This document shows, one piece after another, positions 25,546 through 33,937 of a stretch of 64,000 nt of DNA; position 1 is the first letter of the stretch, and every line of letters starts with the position of its first letter. The stretch is from Microbacterium sp. Leaf320 (GTDB lineage: Bacteria; Actinomycetota; Actinomycetes; Actinomycetales; Microbacteriaceae): positions 509,527 to 573,526 of the forward strand of contig NZ_LMOD01000003.1 of NCBI RefSeq assembly GCF_001423485.1. Reading direction: 5' to 3'. The position numbers and the translations under genes were made by a program. The notes below the pieces were generated by a model. That model ran no database searches and was not told the origin of the DNA. It saw only the letters and a list, made by a program, of their open reading frames with translations.

Positions 25546-26457
25546 ATGCTCTGGCCGTTCGGAACGACATGGCGCCCGGTGCGGCAGAAGCACCGCGGCA
25601 CCGTCGACCTGCGTTGGCTGAGCGCCCGCACGTGGACGCGCCGCTGGTATCCGCAGGGCATCGACCTCGGACTGTGGCACGGTCGGCGCACCCTCGCCGT
25701 GAGCTGGTTCCGTCAACAGCTCGACGGGCACCACCTGGCCTCGCGGGTCGCGTTCGTCGACCTCGACCGGTCACGCCACCTCGACGTGCTGCTCGCCGTC
25801 GAGGAGGACGGCGAGCTGCAGCCCGCGCGGATCCACGCCGGGGGCCTTGCCTGGTTCGACGACCGCCTCTTCGTCGCAGCGACCGGCAAGGGCATCTGGG
25901 AGTTCGACCTCGCCCGCATCCGCCGCGTCCGAGGCGCGGACGCGCGACGCCTCGCCGGTGCCGGCGGTCGTGGCGTGCGCGCCACCGCACTCGTCGCGGT
26001 GCGCACCCGCGTGCATCCCGTCGACATCCGCTGCTCGTACCTCGGCCGCGTGTTCGACGACGACGGCACGCCGCTCCGCCGCGTCCTGATCGGCGAGTAC
26101 ACGAAGGACGACCAGGGGCGCGTCGCGGAGTTCTCCGTCCCGGAGTCCGACGACGACGCCTTCCACGAGGAGAGCCGCTTCACCCCCGGCATCCGCCACA
26201 TGCAGGGCGCGGTGCGCTGGGGCGACCGGCACTTCATCTCGCAGTCCGACCGCATGCGCCCAGGAATCCTCTGGACCGGCAACCGTGACGAACTGGAACG
26301 CGACGAGATGCCACTTCCGGTCGGATGCGAGGACCTCGCCCTCGACCTCGACGCGAAGCTGCTGTGGTCTCTCGGGGAGCATCCGTGGCGTCGAGTTGTC
26401 AGGGGAATCCCGTTCGGCTCTCTCGGCCTCGGCGACGGACAGCGCTCGGACGGCTGA
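25546..26457 (+). CDS. Predicted beta-propeller-like protein, unknown function
   Basis: The 303-aa product is not assigned to a family. Segments such as HLASRVAFVDLDRSRHLDVL, HAGGLAWFDDRLFVAATGKG and ILIGEYTKDDQGRVAEF look like blades of a propeller-type binding protein. GIRHMQGAVRWGDRHFIS is a conserved-looking histidine segment. There is no clear signal peptide or membrane helix. It is divergent from the nonulosonic acid operon and may be functionally tied to it. ATG 25546 is the first start that leaves the N-terminus (LWPFGTTWRPVRQKHRG) plausible. Confidence 0.7.
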   Translation: MLWPFGTTWRPVRQKHRGTVDLRWLSARTWTRRWYPQGIDLGLWHGRRTLAVSWFRQQLDGHHLASRVAFVDLDRSRHLDVLLAVEEDGELQPARIHAGGLAWFDDRLFVAATGKGIWEFDLARIRRVRGADARRLAGAGGRGVRATALVAVRTRVHPVDIRCSYLGRVFDDDGTPLRRVLIGEYTKDDQGRVAEFSVPESDDDAFHEESRFTPGIRHMQGAVRWGDRHFISQSDRMRPGILWTGNRDELERDEMPLPVGCEDLALDLDAKLLWSLGEHPWRRVVRGIPFGSLGLGDGQRSDG

Positions 26458-26494
26458 CAGCAGACGCCTCAGGTCGCGAACGTAGACTGTCCGG

Positions 26495-26812
26495 GTGAAG
26501 AACCGCGCACCTTTCCTCGTCTACACCGTGCTCCGACTGCTGGCATTCCTCGTGCCGCTCGCGATCCTGTGGTTCTTCTTCCCGATCTTCCGCGAGTTCT
26601 GGTGGCTGGCCGCGATCTTCGCCGCCCTCATCGGCGTCAGCATCTCGATGCTCTTCCTGCGTGCACCGCTGACCGATGCGTCGGCGCGGCTGGTCGAGCG
26701 CCGGGGCGGACGCGGCGAGGCCGAGCAGGCCGACGCGGACGCCGAGGACGCGGCGATCGACGGTGCCGGTCACCCCGAGTCGGGCAGCACCGAGTCGACG
26801 CCGCGAGGCTGA
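26495..26812 (+). CDS. DUF4229 membrane protein
   Basis: The 105-aa protein has two membrane helices (VYTVLRLLAFLVPLAILWFF and WWLAAIFAALIGVSISMLFL) followed by RAPLTDASARLVERR. This is the DUF4229 pattern common next to menA in actinobacteria. An acidic tail follows. The function is unknown. GTG 26495 lies exactly 6 nt after TAGACT (26483-26488), supporting this start and a leaderless message. Confidence 0.82.
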   Translation: MKNRAPFLVYTVLRLLAFLVPLAILWFFFPIFREFWWLAAIFAALIGVSISMLFLRAPLTDASARLVERRGGRGEAEQADADAEDAAIDGAGHPESGSTESTPRG

Positions 26813-26857
26813 GAACGAGATCGAGACCGAGAGGTCACGCGTGGCCGTCGTGCTCGG

Positions 26858-27604
26858 TCAACGACCGGCGGGCGCGACGAACATCTCCTCGATGATTGCG
26901 ACGATCGACTCTCGATCATGATGGTCGAGCGCCGCGCACCGATCGATGATGGTTGCGACAGCGACGGGGTCGGCCCGCAAGCGGTCCGTCGGCCACCGCA
27001 CGACGTTCTCCGATGTCGTGAGCAGGATCACTCGTCCCCGCGGGGAAGCGGCGAGGAGTGAGCTCCAACGCACGGTCTCGCACGCACCGAGAACGCGGAC
27101 GGCCGTGACGCCGTCGGCGTTCACACGGATGTCGACGCGTCGGATGCTGCGCACGATGAGCCGCACTGCATACACGAGCCCGGCGAAGAGGAGGATCGCG
27201 AAGCCGCCGAAGAACCTCGGCAGGTCGAGACCGGGCGTGGTCCACACCACGACGAAGAGGACCGACGCTGCGGCGAGCGCGACGAAGAAGAGGACCGCGA
27301 GTGCGACCGCGCCGCGGTAGGTGCGGAACATCACACCATCGGATTCGATATCCGCGACGACATGGCCTTCACCCCACGACGGCGCGCGCCCGTCGAGCAC
27401 ACGCTCCAGCACACCCGCACCCACCATGGCGGCGACGAACGCGTAGAGCGCCGGTTGCCCGGACGCCACGACGACCGCGAGTCCCACGAGCAGCAGTAGA
27501 CCGAGCGCGACCACCGCCCAGGTCGGAGCCTGAGGGGGAGGTTTCTGCTGCTCCTGGCGCCGCGCCCGTGCGACGAAGCCGTCGATCCTGCGGGATGTCT
27601 CCAT
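26858..27604 (-). CDS. Membrane protein with C-terminal PH-like region
   Basis: The 248-aa product has a basic N-terminus and two pairs of membrane helices (WAVVALGLLLLVGLAVVVA, YAFVAAMVGAGVLERVL; GAVALAVLFFVALAAASVLF, GFAILLFAGLVYAVRLIV). A soluble end with VRVLGACETVRWSSLLAASP, RGRVILLTTSENVVRWPTD and an acidic helix resembles bacterial PH-domain proteins. I do not recognise a named family. ATG 27604 is used. The frame stays open upstream into menA, but that extension carries no conserved sequence. It lies directly downstream of menA. Confidence 0.65.
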   Translation of the reverse strand: METSRRIDGFVARARRQEQQKPPPQAPTWAVVALGLLLLVGLAVVVASGQPALYAFVAAMVGAGVLERVLDGRAPSWGEGHVVADIESDGVMFRTYRGAVALAVLFFVALAAASVLFVVVWTTPGLDLPRFFGGFAILLFAGLVYAVRLIVRSIRRVDIRVNADGVTAVRVLGACETVRWSSLLAASPRGRVILLTTSENVVRWPTDRLRADPVAVATIIDRCAALDHHDRESIVAIIEEMFVAPAGR

Positions 27605-27629
27605 GCGCGAGCCCGTCGGTTCGACTGGC

Positions 27630-28607
27630 TCAGCCGGCAAGCGCCCAGAAGAACGCGCCGGCGTAGAGCAGCGCGGTCAGCGAGGTCAGCGCCAGCGCGA
27701 TGACCAGTTCCTTCGCCTGACGGTACGTCCAGACGATCAGGATCGCCGGGAGCCCCGAGAGCAGCGCCAGCAGTCCGATCCAGGCGATCGGGTACAGCAG
27801 CGCGATGAACGCCAGGATGCCGAAGGGCGCCAGCACGAACAGCGTGAACAGCACCTGCGTCGCGCGCTTTCCGATCAGGACCGTCAGGGTGCGCTTGCCG
27901 ACCAGACGGTCCTGGTCGATGTCGCGCAGATTGTTGGCGAGCAGCACGGCGCACGCGAACAGCCCTGCGGCGATGGCTCCGAGCCAGGCCTGCTGCGGCA
28001 GCGTGAAGGCCTGCACCCAGGTGGTGCCGAGGGTCGCGACGAGCCCGAAGAAGATGAAGACGAAGACCTCGCCGAGAGCGTTGTAACCGTAGGGCCTCTT
28101 GCCGCCGGTGTAGAACCAGGCGGCGATGATGCAGGCAGCGCCGATCGCCAGCATCCACCACTGCTCCGTGCGGATGACGATCGCGACGCCGACCGCCGCG
28201 GCGAGGGCGAAGAACACGAGCGCCGCGATCAGCACGGTGCGAGGCTTCACTCGACCCGACGCCGTGAGGCGGGCAGGGCCGACGCGCACGGCGTCCGTGC
28301 CGCGGATGCCGTCGCTGTAGTCGTTCGCGAAGTTGACGCCGATCTGCAGCAGCACCGCGACCGCGAGGCAGGCGAGGGCGATGACCCAGTGGAACTCCGG
28401 CCCCGTGCTGCGCGCGGCACCGGTGCCGATCACGACCGGCGCGATCGCGAGAGGAAGGGTGCGCACTCGGGCGGCGCCGATCCAGTCGCCGACCGTGACA
28501 GGGCCCGCCTCGATGACGGGTCGCTGGGCCGGGTTGCCGCTCGCCCGCTTCGCGGGGTTGCCGCTCACACGGGTCGGATTCTTCTTGCGCTTCGAGGATG
28601 CTGCCAC
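27630..28607 (-). CDS. menA: 1,4-dihydroxy-2-naphthoate polyprenyltransferase
   Basis: MenA attaches a polyprenyl chain to dihydroxynaphthoate in the membrane, making demethylmenaquinone. The 325-aa protein has eight to nine helices and the UbiA-family motif NFANDYSDGIRGTD. The second Asp motif is NNLRDIDQDRLVGKRTL. The start is chosen at GTG 28607, 7 nt after TAGGAT. The first 35 residues are basic and contain a duplicated SGNPA-K/Q-R element, an unusual extension. The alternative is a shorter protein starting nearer VTVGDWIGAARV. It completes the menaquinone genes seen here with menF and menD. Confidence 0.94.
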   Translation of the reverse strand: MAASSKRKKNPTRVSGNPAKRASGNPAQRPVIEAGPVTVGDWIGAARVRTLPLAIAPVVIGTGAARSTGPEFHWVIALACLAVAVLLQIGVNFANDYSDGIRGTDAVRVGPARLTASGRVKPRTVLIAALVFFALAAAVGVAIVIRTEQWWMLAIGAACIIAAWFYTGGKRPYGYNALGEVFVFIFFGLVATLGTTWVQAFTLPQQAWLGAIAAGLFACAVLLANNLRDIDQDRLVGKRTLTVLIGKRATQVLFTLFVLAPFGILAFIALLYPIAWIGLLALLSGLPAILIVWTYRQAKELVIALALTSLTALLYAGAFFWALAG

Positions 28608-28657
28608 GCAGGGAATCCTACTGGGGCAGGCGATGGACGCCTGCGCGGTTGTGGCCG

Positions 28658-29302
28658 TCAGTCGCGACGGAACGTCAGGTGCGTGACGCCGGACTCGGCG
28701 ACCTCCGACTCGACGTCGTAACCGTTCTCGATGCCTCGGAGGCCGTCCCAGATGCGCTCTCCGCTGCCCAGCACGAGCGGAGCGACGGCGAGGTGCACCC
28801 GGTCGACCAGCCCCGCGCGGAGGAACTGCCGCACGACGTCGATGCCGCCGCCGATGCGCACGTCGTCGCTGCCCGCCGCATCGATCGCACGCGGCAGGAT
28901 CTCTTCCGGCGCCGCATCGACGAAGTGGAAGACCGTGCCGTTCGCGAACTCGATCGGGTCGCGGCGGGTGTGCGTGAGCACGAAGACCGGCACATGGAAG
29001 GGCGGCTCGTCGCCCCACCATCCGCGCCACTGCGGGTCATCCGGATTCTGGTGCAGACCGAACATGCCCGCGCCCATGATCTCGGCGCCGATGCCTTCGA
29101 AGTAGGCGTGGGCGTACTTCTCGTCGATCCCCGTCGTGCCGGCGCCGGAGTCGTCGCCCAGCACACGGGTGCGGAACGTGCGCGTGGCGGCGTACGCCGC
29201 GACCAGACGCGGCCAGTCGTCACCGAACGGCTTCTCGGGAGTCTGATCGGTGGTGGTCGCGAACCCGTCGAGGGAGACGTTGAGATCGACGCGGACAGCC
29301 AT
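28658..29302 (-). CDS. Dihydrofolate reductase/RibD C-terminal family protein
   Basis: The 214-aa product has the DHFR-like fold of the RibD C-terminal domain family: VRVDLNVSLDGFATT at the N-terminus, GAGMFGLHQNPDDP, PVFVLTHTRRDPI and IGGGIDVVRQFLRAGLVDRV. It is probably an NAD(P)H-dependent reductase of unknown substrate rather than true folate reductase, because canonical FolA motifs are absent. The length matches the stand-alone family. The next minus-strand gene, a DUF4287 protein, is separate downstream-facing context. Confidence 0.88.
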   Translation of the reverse strand: MAVRVDLNVSLDGFATTTDQTPEKPFGDDWPRLVAAYAATRTFRTRVLGDDSGAGTTGIDEKYAHAYFEGIGAEIMGAGMFGLHQNPDDPQWRGWWGDEPPFHVPVFVLTHTRRDPIEFANGTVFHFVDAAPEEILPRAIDAAGSDDVRIGGGIDVVRQFLRAGLVDRVHLAVAPLVLGSGERIWDGLRGIENGYDVESEVAESGVTHLTFRRD

Positions 29303-29338
29303 GATGGTCTCTTTTCTGCAGGTGCCGGATGATTCGGG

Positions 29339-29629
29339 TCAGGCGTTCGGGTTGCTGTCCTTGCCGTCGAGCCAGAGCGTGTCGGACGCATCGCCGTGCG
29401 CACCGCCCTTGCCGACGTGCTTGTCGCTGATCTTCGGCCCCTTGAGGATCACGTGCACCATCGCCTGGGCATGGCCGTGACCGAGGCTGTACTCCCCCTT
29501 GAGCCAGTTGAGCACGACCGTCGACTTCGTGGTCGCGTCGAACCCCTGCTCCTTGGCGAGCTCGATGAACTGCCGTGGGGTGAGGCCGGTCTGGGTCTCG
29601 ACCTTGTCGAGGTATGCCTGGAAGGACAT
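29339..29629 (-). CDS. DUF4287-domain protein
   Basis: The 96-aa protein matches DUF4287: SFQAYLDKVETQTGLTPRQF, AKEQGFDATTKSTVVLNWLK and LGHGHAQAMVHVI. The function is unknown. ATG 29629 has AGGAG in its leader. Its C-terminal 25 residues are polar and Gly/Asp-rich. The cupin gene lies just upstream on the same strand, and the pair may be cotranscribed. Confidence 0.85.
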   Translation of the reverse strand: MSFQAYLDKVETQTGLTPRQFIELAKEQGFDATTKSTVVLNWLKGEYSLGHGHAQAMVHVILKGPKISDKHVGKGGAHGDASDTLWLDGKDSNPNA

Positions 29630-29672
29630 GGATGCTCCTGAATATGTCGGTGTGGGTGCGGGTGCGGGTGCG

Positions 29673-30035
29673 TCAATCGTCGGAGAGGAAGGTCTGGATG
29701 ATCGTGGCCGACGCGTGGATGCCGATGAGGCGCAGTGTCCCTTCGCCGACGTTCGTGAAGCAGTGTGGCACGAAAGCGGGACCCGTCGCGGTGTCGCCCG
29801 CGGTCGCGACGAGCGTCTCGTCGCCGACTGTGATGCGCGCCGTGCCCTCGAGCACCACCCAGGTCTCGGGGTATGGATGCCAGTGCAGCCCGGGGCCTTC
29901 ACCCGGCTGGTTCTCGACGTAGAAGTACGAGATCCCCGCACCGTGCTCGGCACCGACGAACCTGCGGCTTCGGCCCGTGCCGATGCGGATGTCCGCTGCG
30001 GCGACGGCTTCGAGCGCTGCGCGAGTGATGTTCAT
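29673..30035 (-). CDS. Cupin-domain protein
   Basis: The 120-aa single-domain cupin has the metal-binding pattern GPGLHWHPYPETWVVLEG and GPAFVPHCFTNVGEG. The HWH, E and later H residues are the usual metal ligands. The catalytic role is unknown. It is divergent from the DUF5937 regulator, and a strong palindrome lies between them, so it may be that regulator's target. Confidence 0.87.
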   Translation of the reverse strand: MNITRAALEAVAAADIRIGTGRSRRFVGAEHGAGISYFYVENQPGEGPGLHWHPYPETWVVLEGTARITVGDETLVATAGDTATGPAFVPHCFTNVGEGTLRLIGIHASATIIQTFLSDD

Positions 30036-30045
30036 GAGCCCAGTC

Positions 30046-30074
30046 TCGACAGGCGTGACGCCTCGTCCTAGAGT
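30046..30074 (+). promoter_or_regulatory. Promoter of the DUF5937 regulator
   Basis: TCGACA (30046-30051) and TAGAGT (30069-30074) are separated by 17 bp. The -10 ends 6 nt before GTG 30081, the only usable in-frame start, which predicts a leaderless transcript. Confidence 0.65.
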
Positions 30075-30092
30075 TTCGATGTGGATCGAAAC
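30073..30092. promoter_or_regulatory. Autoregulatory operator overlapping the start codon
   Basis: GTTTCGAT (30073-30080), GTGG and ATCGAAAC (30085-30092) form a perfect 8-bp palindrome with a 4-bp centre. The centre is the GTG start codon itself, and the left arm overlaps the end of the -10 box. An ArsR-type dimer bound here would block the start site. Confidence 0.6.
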
Positions 30093-31124
30093 ATATCTTT
30101 CGAGCGGGCGGATTCACCGGTCGAGGGCGTCGAGCATCCGGGCCACCGAGTCGAGTTCCATCTGAGCCCTGGTGACATCCAGGCCGTCAGGTTCGGGATC
30201 TCCCCCGGCCACGAGCTCGCCCATGCAGTGCGCATTCTGCTGCGCCCCGAGCAGCATCCGCTGCAGTGGGGATGGCTGCGCGCCGTGCGGGATCGGCTGC
30301 CGCGTGAGAGCTTCCGACTGCTCGCCGCCGTGATCGGCGATGACGGCTACCTGCCGGACTTCCTCACCACGACGCCACGGTGGGACATGACCCCGGATGC
30401 CGAGCTCGCAGCGCTCCGAGATGCCGCCCTCGATCCGATGCGGGTCGATCTCGGCAAGATGGTGCTCCGCTCGTCCGGATCGCGTCAGCAGGCGCTGCGG
30501 GAGATGCAGGAGCATCCGGCTCGAGCCCGCGAGATGATCGCGACCGCATGGTCAGAGGTGTGGGACGCCGCTCTCGCGCCGGTGTGGCCGCAGATCGAGC
30601 GGCTCCTGCGTGCCGATGTATCCGTGCGAGCGCGCGTCATCGCGACGTCCGGCATCGCGGGGATGTCCGGAGCTCTGCATTCCACGGTGAGCTGGGGCGA
30701 CGGAGCCGTGCGGGTCTCGCTGCGCAGACACAGCGAGCAGGTCGACTGCCGCGGCAGCGGGCTCGTGCTCGTCCCCTCGGTCATGTCGTCGTGGGGATGC
30801 ATGGTGCTCACCGAGCCGCCGGCGCAGCCGACGCTCTTCTACCCGGCGCGGGGCGTGACCTCGGGCTGGGCGCGCGACGCCCAGGAGATCGCCGACGCGC
30901 TCGGCGCCCTGCTCGGCCCCGTCCGCGCATCGATCCTGCTCGCTGCCGGCGCTGAGCGCACCACGTCACAGGCGGCGCAGGATGCGGGGATCGCCGTGTC
31001 TACGGCATCCCATCACCTCAGGGTCCTCCGCGATGCGGGGCTCGTCTCGAGCGAACGCGACGGCGCCAGCATGATGCATCTGCGCACCCCTCTCGGCGAG
31101 GCGATGGTCGGCGCGCTGCTGTAG
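30081..31124 (+). CDS. ArsR-type winged-helix regulator with DUF5937
   Basis: The 347-aa protein has a DUF5937-type N-terminal region starting at VEFHLSPGDIQAVRFGISP. A C-terminal ArsR winged helix follows (RTTSQAAQDAGIAVSTASHH, LRVLRDAGLVSSERDG). The first 24 codons before the conserved region look non-homologous. Yet no ATG, GTG or TTG occurs between 30081 and that region, so GTG 30081 is the only usual start. It is divergent from the cupin gene. The likely role is a repressor of the cupin gene and itself. Confidence 0.85.
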   Translation: MDRNISFERADSPVEGVEHPGHRVEFHLSPGDIQAVRFGISPGHELAHAVRILLRPEQHPLQWGWLRAVRDRLPRESFRLLAAVIGDDGYLPDFLTTTPRWDMTPDAELAALRDAALDPMRVDLGKMVLRSSGSRQQALREMQEHPARAREMIATAWSEVWDAALAPVWPQIERLLRADVSVRARVIATSGIAGMSGALHSTVSWGDGAVRVSLRRHSEQVDCRGSGLVLVPSVMSSWGCMVLTEPPAQPTLFYPARGVTSGWARDAQEIADALGALLGPVRASILLAAGAERTTSQAAQDAGIAVSTASHHLRVLRDAGLVSSERDGASMMHLRTPLGEAMVGALL

Positions 31125-31140
31125 CAGCCGGGCGCCCCTG

Positions 31141-31605
31141 CTACTCGGATGACTCCGGTGCGACGGCGATGATCGGTCGGTGCTCATAGTAGGTCTGCAG
31201 CACGACCGTGGTGCGGGTGCTCACGTTCGCGGCCAGGCGGATGTCGCGCACGAGCTCTTCGAGCGCGCGGGGCGAGGCGACGCGCACGAACAGCATGTAG
31301 CTCGCGTCGCCGGCGATCGAGTGGCACGCCTCGATCGCGTCGAGGTGCTCGAGGAGTTCTGGCGCGTTGTCGGGCTGGGCGGGGTCGAGAGGGGTGATCT
31401 CGATGAACGCCGAGAGCGGGGTGCCGACCAGTTCGGGGTCGAGGATCGCGCGGTATCCGGTGATGACCCCGCGGGTCTCGAGGCGGCGGAGTCGCGACTG
31501 CACCGCCGACACCGACAGGCCCACGGCATCCGACAACTGCGACAGCGTCGCCCGGCCGTCTCGAGAGATCGCGGCCAGGATCGCGCGGTCGACAGAATCA
31601 TCCAT
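31141..31605 (-). CDS. Lrp/AsnC-family transcriptional regulator
   Basis: The 154-aa regulator has an N-terminal HTH (DRAILAAISRDGRATLSQLS, GLSVSAVQSRLRRLETRGVI) and a RAM ligand domain (FIEITPLDPAQPDN, CHSIAGDASYMLFVRV). It probably senses an amino acid. It is divergent from the DUF6421 gene. ATG 31605 lies 7 nt after TAATCT, so it may be leaderless. A 21-bp palindrome in the gap is the likely binding site. Confidence 0.93.
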   Translation of the reverse strand: MDDSVDRAILAAISRDGRATLSQLSDAVGLSVSAVQSRLRRLETRGVITGYRAILDPELVGTPLSAFIEITPLDPAQPDNAPELLEHLDAIEACHSIAGDASYMLFVRVASPRALEELVRDIRLAANVSTRTTVVLQTYYEHRPIIAVAPESSE

Positions 31606-31625
31606 GGATGTAAGATTATCGTCAG

Positions 31626-31646
31626 GATTCCGTATATGCCGGAATC
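31626..31646. promoter_or_regulatory. Candidate Lrp-type operator
   Basis: GATTCCG (31626-31632) and CGGAATC (31640-31646) form a perfect 7-bp inverted repeat with a 7-bp AT-rich centre (TATATGC). It sits midway between the divergent Lrp and DUF6421 genes, over the upstream part of both promoters. Confidence 0.55.
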
Positions 31647-31677
31647 TTTCCGTCAAACTCTCCGATCGGAGGTCCCG

Positions 31678-33117
31678 ATGTCCATCATTTCCGCCCACAG
31701 CACCGCTGTTCAGGCCATCGTCGGCGAACCCGAGGTCGTCGAGGACGCATCGATCGCCGAGCAGAGCGCCGCCTGGGCGCAGCTCAAGGACGCCGCTGTC
31801 GCGATCCGCGAGATGCAGATCAAGGACGGCTCCATCCCGGATGCCGCGCACCACGCCGCCGCACGTGAGCTCGTCGCCGCGATCACCGCCGGCATCCGTG
31901 CTCTCGCCCCTGCCTTCCCGCACGACGCCGAGTACCTCACCGCCTCCGTGGTCGACTTCGACCGCTGGGTCTCAGAGGGCTTCGGCGTGCCGGACTTCCT
32001 CGACTCGCTCATGGCCTTCCAGCCGCAGCAGCACCGTGTCGATGGCATCCGCCACCTGGTCGTCTTCCCGATGTACACGCAGAACGGGTCGAACGATCGC
32101 CTCGTCGAGGCGCTCATCGTCGAGACGATCTGGCCGGAGTTCATCGCCACCCTCGAGGCCGGCGACTACGGCAACAAGCTGTTCGTCTCGCTGCGCCTGG
32201 TCGATTTCACCCCCGGCTACGACACCAACTCGGCCGTACTTTTCCCCGAGACGGTCGCCATGCGCGAGATCCCGTCGTTCACCTGGGGCGCGATCTTCCA
32301 GGATCGCGAGGCCGCCCGCTACCGCCGGGTCACCCGTGCCGCCGCCGCGATCACCAACCTCGAGCTGCCTGAGCGCGCGAGCGCGATGCTCGACGACCAG
32401 CAGGTGGCCGAGAAGACCTTCGTCATGTGGGACATCATCCACGACCGCACCCACATGCGCGGCGACCTGCCCTTCGACCCGTTCATGATCAAGCAGCGGA
32501 TGCCGTTCTTCCTCTACTCGCTCGAGGAGATGCGCTGCGACATGACGGCGTTCCGCGAGTCGGTGAACATCGAGCGCGCCCTCGCTGCCCGCATCGACGC
32601 GGGTGAGCAGCTCACCGCGACCGAGCAGGAGATGCACGACTACGCGCACCTCGTGCAGTACGCGGTGATCTTCGACCGGATCTTCCGCTTCTCGATCACC
32701 GGCACCCGCACGCGCAACTACGACGCCGTCGGCGGACAGCTGCTGTTCGCCTGGCTGCACCAGCGTGGAGTGCTGCACTGGACAGACACCGCTCTCGCAT
32801 TCGACTGGGACAACGTGCCGGATGCCGTCGTGGCTCTGGGCGACGCGATCGATGACCTGTACTGGCACTCGATCGACCGCCCGAAGGTCGCTCACTGGCT
32901 CGCCGCGTACGAGCTCGTGCGCGGAACGCTCACGCCGCACCCGGCATCGCAGTGGGCTCGGGGTCTGCCGGACGAGATCCTCGCCGGCGCGCCGAAGGGG
33001 TACACCGATGCCGTGATGGACGACGAGTTCCCGCTGTCGATGTTCTTCGAGACCCTCGACAAGAAGATGAAGACGGTCATCGAGTCGACCGTCGGCATCC
33101 GAGGCACCGACGACTGA
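31678..33117 (+). CDS. DUF6421 family protein
   Basis: The 479-aa product matches, by recognition, the actinobacterial DUF6421 family. Notable segments are HRVDGIRHLVVFPMYTQNGS, EALIVETIWPEF, MWDIIHDRTHMRGDLPFDPF and EEMRCDMTAFRESV. The HDRTH plus downstream EEMRCD pattern looks like a metal-binding site (His, Glu) in a helical enzyme. The function is unknown. ATG 31678 follows CGGAGG. It is divergent from Lrp and 111 bp before an SDR gene. An amino-acid-related role is inferred from the Lrp neighbour. Confidence 0.75.
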   Translation: MSIISAHSTAVQAIVGEPEVVEDASIAEQSAAWAQLKDAAVAIREMQIKDGSIPDAAHHAAARELVAAITAGIRALAPAFPHDAEYLTASVVDFDRWVSEGFGVPDFLDSLMAFQPQQHRVDGIRHLVVFPMYTQNGSNDRLVEALIVETIWPEFIATLEAGDYGNKLFVSLRLVDFTPGYDTNSAVLFPETVAMREIPSFTWGAIFQDREAARYRRVTRAAAAITNLELPERASAMLDDQQVAEKTFVMWDIIHDRTHMRGDLPFDPFMIKQRMPFFLYSLEEMRCDMTAFRESVNIERALAARIDAGEQLTATEQEMHDYAHLVQYAVIFDRIFRFSITGTRTRNYDAVGGQLLFAWLHQRGVLHWTDTALAFDWDNVPDAVVALGDAIDDLYWHSIDRPKVAHWLAAYELVRGTLTPHPASQWARGLPDEILAGAPKGYTDAVMDDEFPLSMFFETLDKKMKTVIESTVGIRGTDD

Positions 33118-33169
33118 CTCGAATCGCGCATTTCTGGGGTCTGGTCGTGTGGTGCGACCGGACGCAGCG

Positions 33170-33202
33170 TCTGCGGCCATTCCTGCCCGGGGTGGCCGCA
33201 GA
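33170..33202 (+). terminator. Intergenic hairpin
   Basis: TCTGCGGCCA (33170-33179) pairs perfectly with TGGCCGCAGA (33193-33202) around a 13-nt loop, followed by ACTGTTTCTT. It lies between DUF6421 and the SDR gene and may attenuate read-through or stabilise the upstream message. Confidence 0.5.
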
Positions 33203-33228
33203 ACTGTTTCTTCACGAGAGTTGAGCAC

Positions 33229-33870
33229 ATGACCGTCACGGATCGCACGATCGTCCTCGCCGGAGCCACCAGCGACTCCGGCCTCGCCCTCGCACGGGCC
33301 CTCGTCGACGCGGGTGCGAAGGTGGTGGCGACGGGCCGATCGGCCGAACGTCTGGAACCGCTGCGAGCGATCGGCGCCGAGGTCGAGGTGACCGATGCCG
33401 CCTCCCTCGAGTCGATGACGGAGCTGGCCGCGCGGCTGGGCCCCGTCGACGCCGTGATCCCGCTGGTCGGCGGATGGCGCGGTGGCGGCGGGCTCGCCGG
33501 ACAGACCGATGCCGACTTCGCCGCCCTCCTTCCCGCCCTCGAGGCGATCAGGGCGACCAGCCGGGCGTTCGACAGCGCGCTGCGCGCCTCGGATGCCGGC
33601 CGTTTCGCGATCGTGTCATCGACCGCGGCGGGCCGCCCTCTCGCGGGTGGCGCGAACTATGCGGCCGTGAAGGCGGCGAGCGAAGCCTGGACCCGCGCGG
33701 TCGCGCAGGGCTTCGCGAAGGCCGCACGGGATGCCGCGGAGCCGCTGCGCGCGGCATCCGTCGTCTTCCGAGCGAAGGCTCTCGATCCGGCATCCCTCGT
33801 GCCGAAAGTCCTGGCGCTCTGGGATGCCGACGCCGCCGACCTCAACGACCAGGTCATCACGCTCGACTGA
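33229..33870 (+). CDS. SDR-family NAD(P)-dependent oxidoreductase
   Basis: The 213-aa protein has a Rossmann start (IVLAGATSDSGLALARALVD) with the cofactor motif GATSDSG. Later segments are VIPLVGGWRGGGGL, FAIVSSTAAGRPLAGGANYA and AAVKAASEAW. The usual Tyr-x-x-x-Lys appears as YAAVK. It is shorter than many SDRs but complete. It follows DUF6421 on the same strand and may act in the same pathway. Confidence 0.88.
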   Translation: MTVTDRTIVLAGATSDSGLALARALVDAGAKVVATGRSAERLEPLRAIGAEVEVTDAASLESMTELAARLGPVDAVIPLVGGWRGGGGLAGQTDADFAALLPALEAIRATSRAFDSALRASDAGRFAIVSSTAAGRPLAGGANYAAVKAASEAWTRAVAQGFAKAARDAAEPLRAASVVFRAKALDPASLVPKVLALWDADAADLNDQVITLD

Positions 33871-33901
33871 ATTCGTCGGGCACGACCGACAGCACCGGAC
33901 G

Positions 33902-33937
33902 CCGTCAGCGACCCCGTCAGCGTCGCCGTCAGCGTCG
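33902..33937. repeat. Three copies of a 12-bp repeat
   Basis: CCGTCAGCG recurs at 33902, 33914 and 33926 with a 12-bp period. The array lies between the convergent SDR and MFS genes and runs into the last codons of the MFS gene. Confidence 0.6.

Noticed and set aside
28658..29302. True folate-pathway dihydrofolate reductase (folA)
   Set aside because: The sequence fits the RibD C-terminal/DHFR-like family and lacks FolA-specific motifs and a thyA neighbour.
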